From Owenia fusiformis (Eukaryota > Annelida > Polychaeta > Sabellida > Oweniidae), in the NCBI GenBank assembly GCA_903813345.2, contig CAIIXF020000002.1, forward strand, positions 27,533,223-27,597,222: 64,000 bases of DNA. The letters are read 5' to 3'. Of the stretch, positions 1-12,700 are shown piece after piece. Within the stretch, counting starts at the first letter, position 1. Each line of letters begins with the position of its first letter. The notes beneath the pieces were generated by a model. That model saw nothing but the letters and a program-made list of their open reading frames with translations. It was not told where the DNA came from and did not search any database. The position numbers and the translations under genes were made by a program.

Positions 1-136
1 CATTTGTGCTACGAATAAAAAGATCAGTGCTTCAGCCATTTCAGATACCCTGGCATAACATATTAAGCAATGAAGAGTAGACTATTTAAACTCTTAATCC
101 CAATTGCTTACACCCCTTTGCACATATGATATCCAA

Positions 137-306
137 GATGGATCTGGAAGCTAAAAGGGGGTGGGGCAAAAATAATTTTTTAGGAATCAAAGATTTCTGG
201 GCTCTTTTAATAGCTTTTGTACCTACTTTTTCCAAAATTGAAGCCATTTTTGTTTTCTTAATTTCTAAAAATGGCTCGCATTAGGGAGCAAGGCCCAGAT
301 CCATCA
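137..306. repeat. short element with inverted ends (GATGGATCTGG)
   Basis: gatggatctgg at 137-147 is repeated in reverse complement as ccagatccatc at 296-306. The 170-bp interior is non-coding. It lies in a BBS7 intron and looks like a small MITE or foldback. I saw no other copy in the window. Confidence 0.4.
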
Positions 307-587
307 GTGTATATTGTGGTGTATTATTGTGGTACTATTATTGTGGGGATAGACTGGAGACTTGATGTAAGATGCCTGCCCCTCCAATGAGCTGCATGAT
401 ACACACTGTACAGTACACGGGGTGATCAATAATAATGTGTGTTTTTGTAATGTATACGTTTTCATAGCAGCAAAAACATCCTTTATTTACTGAACACCCC
501 TTGTATTGCGACAAGTAGATAATAATGTAACCCCCTACCTGAGCCCATTTTTGGCCATCGCTCTAACCATACTGCATGTTGTACTAG

Positions 588-702
588 GCTGGGTGTTGGG
601 TATAACAACAGAGCCCCAGATAAAGGAGCAATCTAACACACCAGGGGGCACCACACAGTCGTATGTTGACAAAGCTGTGCATCAAAAAATAGGCACCTTA
701 AA
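588..702 (+). CDS. BBS7: BBS7 exon A (end of beta-propeller)
   Basis: The acceptor is gtactag just before 588 and the donor is gtgagt at 703. The exon enters in phase 1 (the first two bases finish a codon) and leaves with two bases of a codon, which the first base of the next exon completes as Lys. It encodes [14 protein letters not shown] and a following linker ending KIGTL, matching the last propeller strand and the lead into the coiled coil. The preceding exon is not in the window. Confidence 0.9.
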
Positions 703-3700
703 GTGAGTGAATAGACTAAAAATAGATGATAATAAATAATTTTGATTTTATCAAAGTACTTTCTTTAAGATGTGACATTTGATGATATGATTTTGTTAAA
801 AGTCAAATTTGCTCTACGGTGGCTGTAGCTTCACTGCCTATCAATATATTTATGCTGCATATTTCTCTCGATTTTTGGAAGCTGCGGCCACTGTATGATT
901 GCAGTAGATCAAATGTGACTGAGGCATAAGGAACACATAATTCTTGATATTTTATTATGAAATATTGGTTTCTTTTTCTGACACTAATTTTACTCATACA
1001 AGGGTGTAGACAGGACCTACAAATATGTAAGGCCTTACATAGGGTAAGGCGAAAATGAAGTTAAATGTAATACAATACTTTCATTTCTAATTTCATTTTC
1101 AAAGTTTCAGTCTATATTTTCCAGTAAAATGGCAAAGCGGTTGCCTTGTACTTGGCTACACCCTTGCTCATATGAGACACTACACTGTCTGCATTGAAAA
1201 CTCTTGTTTTTGATACTAAAATGATTTTAATTTTTATTCTGGACATTCAGCAGCTAGTAATGATTACTGTAGATGCTCTCTTTTAAAACTCAAATCAGAT
1301 TCTTGAAAAGGGTAATTTTCTCTGAGGATAATTCCCAGTCAACTTAAATCATTCCACGAATCAGATGATCACATCCTTTTCCTAACATGAGATGATTTTT
1401 AAACATGGTGACGAGAGATATAGTTAGACTTAAAGATGGCAGCAACAGTCTTGTCTGTTTAAAGAAAATATGAAAATAGAAGTACCAATACTGAACAAAT
1501 ATTTCACTCTATTGAGGTGAATACCTGTACATCTTTCACAAGTGATATTCCACGAAGCCCGAAGGGCAAGTGGAATATCACCTTGTGAAAGTGCTACAGG
1601 TATTCACCGAAAATAGAGTGAAATATTTGTTTTATTATATCACTGTCTAGCTAAACATCCCTAATATTATTAAGTCATTAAGTCTTCAGATATTTTTACG
1701 AATCTATACTCGGTTCGTCTGCCATTTTGACTTAAACTGAACTAAATTATTTACACTGAACGAAAACAAATTCTTTGAAAATTCCCGGGAGCGTGGGATA
1801 TCGCTAGATATCTCATGGTTGTCTTATCTGATTAGCATTGCCATAGAATATCGCCAGATATCCCACGACATTTGACCCGGTTTTGACCAATCATAATGTC
1901 GCTAGCTAGATAGCGATATAATAACGCCAGATATCCCACGACATGTGACCCGGTTTTGACCAATCATAATGTCGCTAGCTAGATAGTGATATAATAATGT
2001 CATATATCTGTCAACCTAGTGTATATGTTATTAAATGTTTGCACAAATGTACTATATTGTATATATGACTTGCTTGGGTTTCTGCATGCTTAATATGGTC
2101 TTCGTGCACTTGTACCAGTGTGACTTATATTTGGCATTTCTGGTTTTAACATGGTTCAGATAATATTGGAAGGCGAATATTTTTCAGGCAACTAAATTTT
2201 TTTTAAAATATTATATGACACATTATGTGTTATTAGTATTTTGCTACTTGGCACTCTATACTATACTATAGAATTATATGGTATATATTGAATCTCTTTA
2301 CCACGTCATGCAACTTTAAAGTAAAATCTCTTCTCTATATAGTTAGATATACTGGTACATTACAAGGAAGGTAAGGTTATATAATGTAATTAAGTTTGTA
2401 GCCCATTTAGCAGCATATAAATAACTAAAGCTAAACCAATATTTTAACTGATGAAAAATTATGAACAAAAATTCACTTCACTGCCATCTTTCATTCTGAA
2501 GTACATGTTTTTTTCTGGTTATATTTTTATTTTAATTAGTAACTATTTTACAAAATAAAAAAGTGTTCCACTTGGGAGGTGCTCCACTTATAGAGGTTTA
2601 TTTAACATTAAGTCAGTTGGTCTTGGAACTCTGAAAAGTGTTCCACTAACATAGGTGTACCCATCCAAGAGTAGTTCCACTTAACAGGTTTTACTTTATA
2701 AGAACCTCTATATGTCCTTATTAGGCAAGAATTAGAAGACCTCCAGCAGAAGGTTGTTAGGGAACGTGAACGCTACCAGACAACTGCACATAACAAGAAA
2801 GCCATCTCCGCTGTACCACACTTTAACATTAACGACAAATTCATCCTGAGTCGGGAAGATGCCAGTTACACGCTGAGTCTGGAAGTTCAAATGGCAATTG
2901 ATAATGTGCTGTTACAGGTGAGTTTATACACCCTTTATGCACCCTTTATGTTTATGTACTAGGGGTACCGCGAGCGCTCGAGTGCTCGAGCAATTCACCT
3001 CCGATACGAGCTGTATCGATACATAAAATAAATATCAGTCGTATCGTTTTTTGACCGGAAGTCCCTTCCTAAAGGGAGGGAAAAACTCAGAGCTTAGAGA
3101 TGACAGACAGTCATAGTTACGTATCTTCCTTGCCGCCTTCGTTTGCCCCGATTGTTCCCGAATACCACACGTCGTTTAGATGTTTTAATCGATGTTAGCA
3201 TATTTTACAACTTTCTTTGTTGTAAACGTAATCTGGCTGAAGTACTTCTGGCTTTACAAGTTTGAAAAATTAGAATAAAGTTAAGTTTTACTTCAATTTA
3301 AGCTGTATCATAGTATCGTTCGTATCGTATCGCGAGGTCAGTATCGTAGATACGTATCGATATTAAATTTATCGTATCGTGGTACCCCTATTATGTACCC
3401 TTCCTATCTCCAGTTTGAAATGATGAATTCTGTAAATGAAAAAGGCCAGTTCTAGAGGAGTTGATCAAAATTCACGATACTGTAGGTACTGTAACTACAT
3501 GGGCCAATGCAAATTTTGTCTGCCATCTGGAAAGTGTTTGTTGGTTGAAGAAATCAACCTTTTGGAATAAATGAGACTAATAATTGACGTGAATATATTT
3601 TCTCATTTACTTCTCTTCACAGGTTTTATACTCTATATTGTACTGTAGATTGGGTTAATTTGGCGCCCGCTTTAATTTGGCAAATTTGGCGAAATTGAAA

Positions 3701-6700
3701 AATTCGCCAATATAAATCTACGCCAAAATTTAGAATGAATCCCCGGGAATAATCTAGGGTATTTCGCCGAGTGTATTTAGGTAACTTCCGGTTTAGTTTT
3801 TTCCAAAAATATGAAAAAATGTCTCTCATAAATTGGCTCAGAACTGGTCAGTCACTCATTAATACTCAGGGAAAAACTAGAAAGGAAAAGCACAGTATAG
3901 TAGCAGCATCAATCGAGGTGCAAAATGTAAAGGATGATCTCACAAAAATGTACAAACGTGGTGAATATTGCCAGTGGTCCTCAAAAGAAAAAATGAACAT
4001 AGCCAAACATGCTATTTACATGGTAATTCGCAAACAACGCGTAAGTTAATTAAATTTTTTTTGAATATCCGCCAAATTAAATAGCCGCCAATATGCCAAA
4101 AATGGCAAAATCGCCAAATTAAGTAGCGCCAAATTAACCCAATCTACAGTATTTAGTTGGTACCACATTGTTATTGTCTCCACCTTTTTTGTGGATGGTG
4201 TTCGGCATTTGGTGGTTAGTGTTCAGCATTCGACAGCTGGTGTTCAGTGTTCGGCATCTATAACAAATTGCAGGTGGTGACATTTTGCCTGTTAAATGCT
4301 TTGTTATACTATATGTACTTTCAGAGTGATGTCCCTATCGACTTACTTGATGTAGATAAGAACTCAGCAGTTGTTAGCTATAGTGCCTGCAACCCAGAGG
4401 TAATAAGTGATCTCCCAACATTAAACCAAGTGGCCACTGCACCCATTTGAGATTTCAATAAAAGACAAGCACCCACCCGAGATTCCATTTGCACTTTTGA
4501 CTCCCTTAGTTCCATTGGGGTTTGGTTTTAATTCATGATTTCAATATCAGAGAAGATAGTGGTATTAAATATTCTTTGAAATTAAAACGTGTTCATATTT
4601 TATAGGAAGGAAATTTCCTACTGGCGACATATCGCTGTCAGGCAAACATGACACGTCTTGAGTTGAAGATTCGCTCAATAGAGGGCCAGTATGGTACAGT
4701 ACAAGCCTATGTGACACCCCGGTTACAACCTAAAACATGCCAAGTTCGTCAGTATCATATTAAACCCCTCAGTCTGCACCAGCGTACACACAACTTTGAC
4801 GAAAACAGGTACATTTTAGATAAACTGATTTTTAATTGTACATTTTATATAAACTGATTTTTAATTGTACATTTTAGATAAACTGATTTTTTATTGTACA
4901 TTTTAGATAAACTGATTTTTAATTGTACATTTTAATCATTGGTTTGTTTAGAAACCGGAAGTGGAATACATTCTGGTTTCTAAATGTTTGGACGTATTTA
5001 AACATTTTTAAACATTTGAACTTATTTTCTAGACACTACAACTCCTTGATACTAACGGGCAACTTCAGTTTGGCGGAGATTCATTCGTGGGTCTGTTTCT
5101 GTCTCCCTGAGCTCCCTGAACGTACTCCTGCGGGAGACTCCGTATCTTTTCACTTCCTGTCATCGTTCTTGGACACCATGTTAGACTGCTCCTACAAGTA
5201 AGTGCTCGTTACAGTGAAACCTGTATATCTGAACACCTTTCTTATCCAAAATCCTCTCAATATGAACACTTTTTTCTCAAATTCTCAATTTTTTTTCTCA
5301 AATTCTTCTGATTCAAATATTTAAAAAAAACTGAAAATGTGAACACTTGTTAGTTCAATTACTTATCATTGGTCCCAGTGTGGTGTTCTGATTAAACTGG
5401 TTTTACTGTATTTTGTATAAATTAAGGTAGGACAAGTAGAATGAATGGACTGTTGTTACTTGTATACTGACATGTGCAGATAGGGCAAATGCTATAAACA
5501 TAGAACCACCTTAATCCAAAGGAGTCCTCAAATGAAATGGTGAGATAGTGTCCAAAATTCAACAGGTGTGGAAGTTCATTTCATTTGTGCGGAAGGGTGT
5601 TAGTTAAATATTGATTTTTTGGCAATGGAAATACACAGGTTAATACCTATCCTGAGGGCCGTGAGCTTGCTCGGTTAGTATCATAGCTAAGGCACGGTGC
5701 AAACTCGGTGATAGGTTCAGCTCAACATGGATTTTCAAATGCTCACGGTATGTTGATGTCTGGTTGGTACCTGTGGGAATGTTAGTAAATCATTAATTTT
5801 TAGTTTCATTATATGTATGTGGAGGGATGGGGATAAACCGTAATGGAAATTTTCAATTCAATTTTTTTTCAATTCAATTTATTTATTTCATAATGTACAC
5901 TATAATGTACACTATAAAAACAGGCCGCTAGACACCCTAGTGGGTATATTTTGCGATGTTCCATCAAAATAAATTTGTTTTTCCCATGACTCTTAATGAG
6001 GTTTGGACACCAATCCTTACTTACATAAGAACTGCTTGTTTAACCCAGAGTTTCGAGTTGACTGATTAGCTAACTCATATTTCAGAGAGCTTCTAATATG
6101 CAAGTAACGTCATTTGAACTTATTTTTAGCTCAAATGGATGTAAACAACAAATAATTGTTATCATGACAAAAAGCATGAATGGCAACATGTACGAAATTC
6201 AAAGTAAAAAAAACTTATGACCTATGAGAAAATCATATTCCATTCTTATTAATTAGTTAGCTGCTGTTTTGACACAAAAAAGTTCAAGTTTTAGAAATTA
6301 TTTTAGTATTTCTTAATTAGCTGGCTGACTTTCATCCATGATGTTAATTGATTGCCAGACTATATGCAGATGTTCTATTGTGAGGCTAATTGGTATATTT
6401 TATGACACTCACGACATTTTGAGAAACAACTATTTTGGGATAATTGGATGATATTCTAGTTTTTCTCCAAAGGTAAATGACAAACCGAGCTTACGTAAAA
6501 CAAAAGTTGAATGCAGTCCATAAGGGGGGGGGGGGGGGTGCTACGCCCTTGTCATGTCACAGCTGTGAGGAGTAGTCTTGAAAGAATTACTTGATATGGG
6601 ACTTAGAGGAACTAAATATTAAGCATGAGGGTTTTGAATGAGGATGGTTGCCCAAATTCAAAGGCTAATATACAAGAAAATAGTGCTTTAAATCTTCAAC

Positions 6701-9700
6701 AATTCAGAGTCATGTGCTTGAATTCTTTTTACTTTAGTGTTTTACCATCGTATTTTAATCCTACATGCAAACCTATTATATCTAGTTTAGTTTTAGTGAA
6801 ACATTTTTAATATCCTTAATAAGATGCGATATTTCAGTTATATTTTGTCTGATTGCAAAGACGCACCTGTGCAAAAGATTATAGACGCAAGTGTTTTAAA
6901 ATACTTATTGACCTTTTAGTTTGACCTGTACTCTTTACATTCCTTTACACTCTTATTAAGATTAAGACTTTATTATAATTTTTTTTAGAAAACTACTGGG
7001 TATAGGATAAAGCAGTTATCAGTATGTAACACTTATGTACAGTCAGTTTGGAAATGTAGTATATCCCGCTGGAGATAATCTCCCTCTGGATAAACCCCAT
7101 ATCCAAAACCTTCCAGTACATAACCCTTTTTTATTCTTAGAATAATAACTTCTCAATAAAACATAAACTTTGAATGTGGGACTCATTGCATCAAACCAAA
7201 CCAACAATCTACTATTGTATAGTATCAAGTTTTCATTTTTATAATCAACACTATCATATAGTTAATCATAAATTCTTAGAATAGAATGAAGCTTCAACAC
7301 GAATATGCCTTATTAGCATTCTACAGTTTAACGTAGGAGGCATGCAGAATCGGAAATCATATCAGAAATCATAATTAACAATCATAATTAAGTTTAATAA
7401 TCAGCTACATGTAGATATATGGATTAATTTCGGAGCCTCATGTTTAGTCTTGTTGCATGATAATTAAATTATTCCACATGTATATTGCTTACCTACTGTT
7501 TAGATGATTTTATAATCTTAAAGGATAGGTAATGATATGGAGAACTGAATTCAACAATGTTTTTCTCTTAAACCAATCATTGAAAACATTCTGTAAAAAA
7601 ACATGGTATTTTATGTAATGTTGACTGATTGACAACAATTTATTGCGAAAATTATTTAGAAATATTTTATACAACTGTTTTTGTTAACATTTTTTGTTTT
7701 TTTAGTGCAATTGTTTTTGCTCCTTTCTACCAATTCTTGAGAATAAAATAAGATGTCTTTCCGAACCTTGTTGGAACAAAATAGCATATACAACATGTTT
7801 TTAGACCTCTCAATATTAAAGTTATACAAAGGAATTTTTGGTTGATTTTGAAAAAGTATTCAAATTAAAACAAAATCCCCCCCAAAAGTATAGAAAAAAA
7901 TCAAGAAAACCCTTTTATTTCATTAACAAGATACTTTTTTAAAATCAACCAAAATTTCCTTTGTACAATTACAATATTGAGAGACCTTAACATGTTGTGT
8001 TTATGTTGTTTTGTTCCAATGAGGTTCGGAAAGATGTTTCATTTCCCTCTGGAAACATGATACCAAGAACAAAACAAGTGTTTGATGTGTTTTTAAAACA
8101 ATATAGATGAAAGTATGTACCGTATTCTCTGTAATTAGCGCCCAGGGCGTTTAGAAAATTGAAAATACATTATTTAGACCATTCTAATAAGCGCCCATGT
8201 ATGAAAGAAATCAGAAATCCCGAGGAATTTCATGTATGGCAATTTTTCTTGACAAGAATGCATTTTCTTCAACATATTTTTATAATAATATGACAAGTGC
8301 TGTTATTGGAGAGAATACGGTAAAGATCGCTTAAACAATATTGACAGTGGTTGAAGACCCGTCTATGTCTAATTTATTTCCGGCACGCCCACTTTGTCAT
8401 TATCGCCGATTACCTTCAATATTTCCACTAGAGACTGCTGGATATCGATCTAAAGTTATACATTATTTCTAATTTGATGAGAGATCATCATTATTCGTGC
8501 AAAAGTCGTGTAAAAGTCGAGAAACATTAAAAAGAAACCAGAAAGTTCACGACCTTGACATGCGCAGAACATCTGCGCAGTAGCTTTTGAAATTTCTGAA
8601 TGCCGATAAAGAACAATTCCTTCATTCATTATGGACTATTTGGAGACAATATTAGCATGGTATGGTGTGGGAAGCACCCATCGATAGATATGTATCGAGA
8701 GGATGCATAGAATTACAAAACGCGTTGTGTTTACAGCAGTTTTAGGGTAAGTACTCTATTATCGCCCGCTCCTTTTTCCTGATATATTCTTCAATTCTTG
8801 TTGATTCCTCGATGTTTCTTGAACTTTGTGAAGCGGGGTGGGCGCTTATTAGAGAGTGGGCGGTAATTACAGAGAATACGGTATATCTATTTCAAATTAT
8901 ATTGTTACCATTCAAAAGATGGCCATTAAATTGACAATTTGTAAGATTTTCAAAAATTTTTGATGACTGGTTTAAGAGAAACGTGTGTTCAAAAAGTTCG
9001 CAATATCGATACCCATTCTTTCTGTAAATATCTTTCACAAATCAAGCTTAGGTAGTTCATGTATCCAGGACATTTAAATCATGCAACTTGACTCTTTAGT
9101 TATAATTCTAAAGGTTTTCTTTTGAAAAATTACACTGTCTACCCAAGGTGTATGGGGAGGGCTTATTTGTATCATAAAATGCAAATACATGTATATACCC
9201 CCAAAATGCAATCTGATTTTCAATGCCGTTTCGGTGCCAAATTTCGGTGTCGTTTTGGCACCAAATGGACTGACTAGTCTGGTAGCAGATTTTGGTATCC
9301 AACGGTTTCGGTGCCGGAACGGTGTCGAAACGGTGCCGGAACAGTGCTGAATTTTTTTGATGCCGAAACGGCGTCGAATTATATTGGCTGTGTACAAATA
9401 ATTATACACTTGGTGTATCTTTGTTACATATTTGGATAATATGAGGTTATATAATGGTTGATTCCGTATATCGTGTTTATACTCAAGTGAGTATTTGATA
9501 TATTCACGAGTGACTGAAGGGAACGAGTGAATATATCATATACTCACGAGAGTATAACGATATACAGAATCAACCATTATATGATCTTATTATCCCACCC
9601 TTATCTTTAATCAATAAAAGGTTAATCTAAATTCAGCAGTTGTATATCAAGTCGAAGAGTTGTATACGCTGCCCAGGAGTTGTTTACGCTCTCCAGGAGT

Positions 9701-12700
9701 TGTATATCGTTCTCAAGAGTTGTATAGGATGAGAGTTGGTTTTATATTGCAGTTATACAATGCTATTATACAATCATATAAAGCACTTAGGGTGGGATAA
9801 TCTTCGTTATATTATTCTTTGGGTTGTCACTGAAATCATAAATGTACATTTGACAAGCTTATTTCAATTATTAAATATTGCTTTGCTAAAGAGTTGACAT
9901 TTAGTTTGAATGAAGAAAAATTAATGTGTCATACAATCTGAATTTTCAAAATGCTTATCAATTTAAGTAGATTTTTGACATAATATATGACCAAAAGGTC
10001 ACTATGTTTATTGTTAAAAGACAGAAATCTTGTAGCAATTGAGGTCTTTGGCAATGGCCAGAATAAAATTTGATGTCATATATTTAACATAAATCATAAA
10101 ATTGAGGTCTTTGTTATGATTCTAATATGATAAACAGACAACAACAATATTCTAATATGATAAACAGAAATGCAACTATTTGCATTTATGAATTTTAGCG
10201 GTTGTATCATATTAGAATTCAGTTTTGGTGTGTCAGTTTAGGGGAAAGAAGCTGTTCTACATGTACTCCCGTGACTCAATGGAGGCTTCTCATTTCTGAG
10301 GCCTGTCAGTGTGTTTGATGCGGTCACGGACGCAATTTGAAAAAAATATGTTTTTATATGTACCAGAACTTAATAGTATGACTGTTGCAAATGTCTGAAT
10401 GAATGGAGGTAGCGTGAAAAATAACTGAACTGTTTTAATTATTGTACTTGTCATGTTTGAAAAGAGAAATAAAAAAAAAAATTTTTTTTAAAAATCTCAG
10501 GAAAAATCCCCAGGGAAATAACAGCATATTAGGCAATCAGTTCAATTTTTTATTTACTGTACAGTGATCTTAGTAACTTTATGATGGTTTTGAGCATTAC
10601 TGGGAATGGAGTCAATATGCAGTTGAAATTAAAGGTAAATTGAGCAATTATAATAAGACCTTAAATCAGTGTATCTCTGATGTCTTAAAACTATTTCTGG
10701 TAAAAAATGTGAAACGATACACTTCTTGAATGTGATGTAACAAACTTTTAATTATTGATAGATTAAACTTTTAATACTTCAGTACCACCTGATTACTCAA
10801 TAAATTGGATTGGAATCCTCTACATCACCTGCTCTACTGCACTATCATCATTATTCAAGGTTCCTTCTTTTAATGTCAACCAGTACGTTTTTTATTTTTA
10901 ATCATTTATTTCATAAATTAAGTTTATGGTAAGTTATAATTGTTATACCGCCTAGGTTTGAACATAAAAATTGTTGGCAGACATTAATTAATGAGGATGT
11001 ATCATGATCTTCTTAGATAATTAATGAGAATGTATCATGTTCTGAGACTTATGATTACACATATTATCTTATGATGATTCCAATGAATTCAAAGGTATCA
11101 TTATTCTGTCATTTTGCATTGCCTCTTTTGCAATGCCCATAGTTAATGAGCTAATCATATATTTGGTAAAATATATATTTTGTGTTCTTATACATCATCA
11201 ACATCGTCATCTATCAGTCGTCTTATATATAATAATAATTGTATTTCAATCAATTCTGAATAAACATAATCTCTTTAGAATAACTTGTCGGATTTTTGCT
11301 CTTGCTCTGTTTTGTAACACTTTTTGGCTCACACAGTGAGCCTATGGGATCGACCAGGCGTCCGTCCGTTTGTCCGTCCGTCCTTAGTCTTTTCCTTTCG
11401 ACACCTGTCCTTACATATTTAGAGGTTATGTCATTATCAGGGCATGCTGGAGGTTCTTAGTGATATAAGAGCCGTCCTTGCAATTTCTAAAAATTGCATG
11501 CACAGTTTTATTTTCAGTTGATCAGTCAGTACACACTTAGTAGTCCCGGCACCTTGACCAATCATTTAGCGGGTTTAGGGTTTTCAAAACTTAAATTTGG
11601 GTGTATGTGACATCGTGTGAGATTTTTATGAAAAGTGTTTGCATTCGATAGGTTGATTTTTCAAATATGACTGGCCATTGTCCAAATTGAGAGGTGTTCA
11701 CATTTTAAGTATTTTTAACATGGGAGTCATTGGGAGGAAAAAACGGACCAAAATAGTGTTCAGAATCATTGAGAGGTGTTTGGATTAGCAGGGTGTTCAG
11801 ATATACAGAGTTTTACTGTATTTGGTAATTTCTGTGCTTTTTTGATGTGTTTGAGTGTTAGAGGAGAATATGGCTATTTTTCAAATTTTAGACGTTTTCA
11901 GGACTAGATCTCCCGTGCCCCTTATTGAAAACATGATCAGTCCCAAAGGCATGGCAGACAACTATTATGCATCATTTAATATACATTTATTTATTTATTT
12001 AGATATTACGATACAATATTATATTTTATATTATTTTATACAACATTACATATTATCATTTGTAAGTTTACTCTGTAATACTGCTGTTTGTTCCAAATTA
12101 ATTATGTTTCCACTGTAACCCTGCTGTTTGTTCCAAATTAATTATTATCAAGTTCCAATGAAGGCACATATGTCACCTACAATGATGTAATTGTCTGATC
12201 CAATAATCAACTCTCGTGTTCTCAACGTTCATTAATTTGGCTCAGCATAATAATTTCATTCATAAATACTGAAAAATCCCACTCATCTATTAGACTACAA
12301 TCTTATAAATGTTAATTCATTATTACAAGGAATATGTTTTTGTACAGATTTTTCCCCAAAAGTTATTTACCTAATATTGATTTTTTTCTCAAGTACATTT
12401 TGAATTTTTTAGTTTTACTGTGACAGTTAAACATCCCTGGGGTGGCCAGGTTACATGCCATAAACATGTGTTTGATTGAAGTTTAGATAAAAAAGAAGAT
12501 ATTTTATTTTAATGTTGTTATCATAATGTGCCAATGGGATTCATTCTCATCTAGACAATATCTAAAAAAACAATATCAAAAATATATAACTACATGTAAG
12601 TGTACAGAAGAGACAATAAGTAAAATATCCTGTTTTGAGAACTTAGATAATTTTTTAAAGGGATATTTTAGTAACCCAAAATATTACAGACGAGCTAAGT

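Noticed and set aside
6525-6540. Poly-G and poly-C tracts (also 27472, 35273, 52870) as regulatory G-quadruplexes
   Set aside because: Several lie in or near foldback elements and their length is unreliable in sequencing; no other sign of regulation.
9074-9409. 111-codon open frame on the - strand
   Set aside because: Most of it is made by the degenerate CGGTGCCGAAA-type repeat; no family resemblance.
11340-11395. CGTCCGTC-rich patches here and at 60448-60530 as copies of one element
   Set aside because: Only the short microsatellite motif is shared; the flanks (gctcacacagtgagcc and atcgaacgaagttcgg) differ.
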